From the NCBI RefSeq assembly GCF_032854445.1, contig NC_088303.1, positions 19,973,501 to 20,037,500 on the forward strand: DNA of 64,000 nucleotides, given 5' to 3'. Positions 62,976 to 64,000 of this stretch are shown one piece after another. Both the position numbers and the translations under genes were made by a program. The notes under the pieces were generated by a model. It had not been told where the DNA came from. It made no database searches and was given only the letters and a program-made list of their open reading frames with translations. Position 1 is the stretch's first letter; each line of letters begins with the position of its first letter. This stretch comes from Liolophura sinensis. Its lineage: Eukaryota > Mollusca > Polyplacophora > Chitonida > Chitonidae.

Positions 62976-63690
62976 GTAAGGCTGTGAGAATCGTAAGTAA
63001 TGTGTGTTGAACTGTGTGTGATGACACATTCTGTACGGTCGATGCTGAGGTGGTTTGCCGAATGATGGGGTACAGGTAAGGCTGTGAGAATCGTATGTAA
63101 TGTGTGGGGAACTGTGTGTGATGACACATTCGGTACGGTCGATGCTGAAGTGGTCGGCTGAATGATGGGATACAGGTAAGACTGTGAGAATCTTAACTAT
63201 TGTGTGGGGAACTGTGTGTGATGAGGCATTCTGTACGGTCGATGCTGAGGTGGTTTGCCGAATGATGGGGTACAGGTAAGACTGTGAGAATCATAGGTAA
63301 TGTGTGGGGAACTGTGTGTGATGACGCATTCTGTACGGTCGATGCTGAGGTGGTTTGCCGAATGATGGGGTACAGGTAAGACTGTGAGAATCATAGGTAA
63401 TGTGTGGGGAACTGTGTGTGATGACGCATTCTGTACGGTCGATGCTGAGGTGGTTTGCCGAATGATGGGGTACAGGTAAGGCTGTGAGAACCATAACTAA
63501 TGTGTTGGGAGCTGTGTGTGATGATGCATTCTGTACGGTCGATGCTGAAGTGGTCGGCCGAATGATGGGGTACAGGTAAGGCTGTGATAATCATAACTAA
63601 TGTGTGTGGAACAGTGTGTGATGACGCATTCGGTACGGTCGATGTATGGTGGTCTGCCGAATGATGGGGTACAGGTAAGACCTGGTTTGC
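62890..63690 (+). repeat. 100-bp array: eight copies of the exon 41 3' end with its splice donor
   Basis: The block from about gtgtggggaactgtgtgtga through gaatgatggggtacaggtaa recurs at exactly 100-bp steps. The marker gtacggtc ends at 62940, 63040, 63140, 63240, 63340, 63440, 63540 and 63640. Each copy keeps a cag|gtaag donor (after 62975, 63075, 63175, 63275, 63375, 63475, 63575 and 63674). Only the first copy has the acceptor and the rest of the SRCR exon. Reading past the first donor meets TAA at once. Confidence 0.95.
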
Positions 63691-63889
63691 AAAAATATGC
63701 ACTTTGGTTGGTTGAAGTCATTTTCCTCAGAATTAAACTGAGAGATGTGCGCCACAAACAATTCTAAGATATGAAGCATTAGCAATGCATTCGAAATGTT
63801 AGTTTGACACACATTTTACATCTTATACATGGGGTGTGAAAAACACACGAGGTCCATATCCATGCGATAAAAAAGGCGCAAAAGCCCAA

Positions 63890-64000
63890 GTACATGCCAT
63901 ATATCATCCAGGCATAGTGCTGGCCGCTGTGGTATAAGTGAAATATTTTTGAGTCAGACATAAACCAGCATTCAGATAAATAAATAAATAAAATAAATAA
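63890..64000 (+). mobile_element. SINE-B tail at the window end
   Basis: catagtgctggccgctgtgg, tataagtgaaatatttttga and a TAAA-rich end match the family 3' end. It may continue past the window. Confidence 0.65.

Noticed and set aside
62843-63757. Minus-strand frames of Pro/His/Ser-rich repeats
   Set aside because: They are antisense to the 100-bp SRCR donor array, and the sense strand is clearly the coding one.

Overview
The window is eukaryotic genomic DNA from a marine invertebrate. It is AT-rich and intron-rich, with GT-AG splice sites and secreted extracellular domain families. Two SINE families are scattered through it: one begins GAGTGAGTGAGTGCTTGGGG, the other ends in GTAAAACACCAATCAAATAAATA. 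From memory these repeats and the domain mix fit a lophotrochozoan, most likely a mollusc (bivalve-like), with a brachiopod possible. No tool was used, so the taxon is an inference.

Almost the whole window is one plus-strand gene whose two ends lie outside it. I can assign 40 exons from 5442 to 62975, plus a probable one at 3964-4112. From 5442 they chain with matching splice phases into one open frame of about 6.3 kb (about 2,100 codons), with no start codon, signal peptide or terminal stop. Domain order: LDLa-LDLa, SRCR, SRCR, LDLa-LDLa, SRCR-like (three exons), trypsin domain 1, LDLa, MAM, LDLa, MAM, LDLa, SRCR, SRCR, LDLa-LDLa, SRCR-like (three exons), trypsin domain 2, LDLa, MAM, LDLa, SRCR (cut by the window end). 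The MAM / LDLa / SRCR / trypsin mix recalls enteropeptidase (TMPRSS15), but here the cassette is repeated in tandem: the first SRCR of each cassette starts at 6896, 41002 and 62834.

The two protease domains have diverged in opposite ways. Domain 1 (22194-26138) keeps the catalytic His, Asp and Ser but has no normal activation site and lacks the cysteine pair that usually braces the S1 pocket. Domain 2 (52579-57268) has lost all three catalytic residues, so it is a pseudoprotease, yet it keeps cysteines where that pair would lie. Several exon lengths are identical between the cassettes (121, 105, 38, 166, 105 and 105 bp), including a 38-bp microexon. This is strong evidence for duplication of the genomic cassette.

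The introns hold an unusual load of minisatellites (units of about 39, 39, 40, 30, 36, 37, 100, 28, 22 and 100 bp), two of them split by SINE insertions. They also hold pieces of three non-LTR retrotransposons, a long inverted-repeat foldback element (about 15091-15875), and a broken VWA-domain remnant inside the intron that splits the second MAM domain. The last array is eight copies, 100 bp apart, of the 3' end of an SRCR exon with its splice donor. The first 3.9 kb contain only a frameshifted exon-like fragment (1253-1533), a SINE and a minisatellite.
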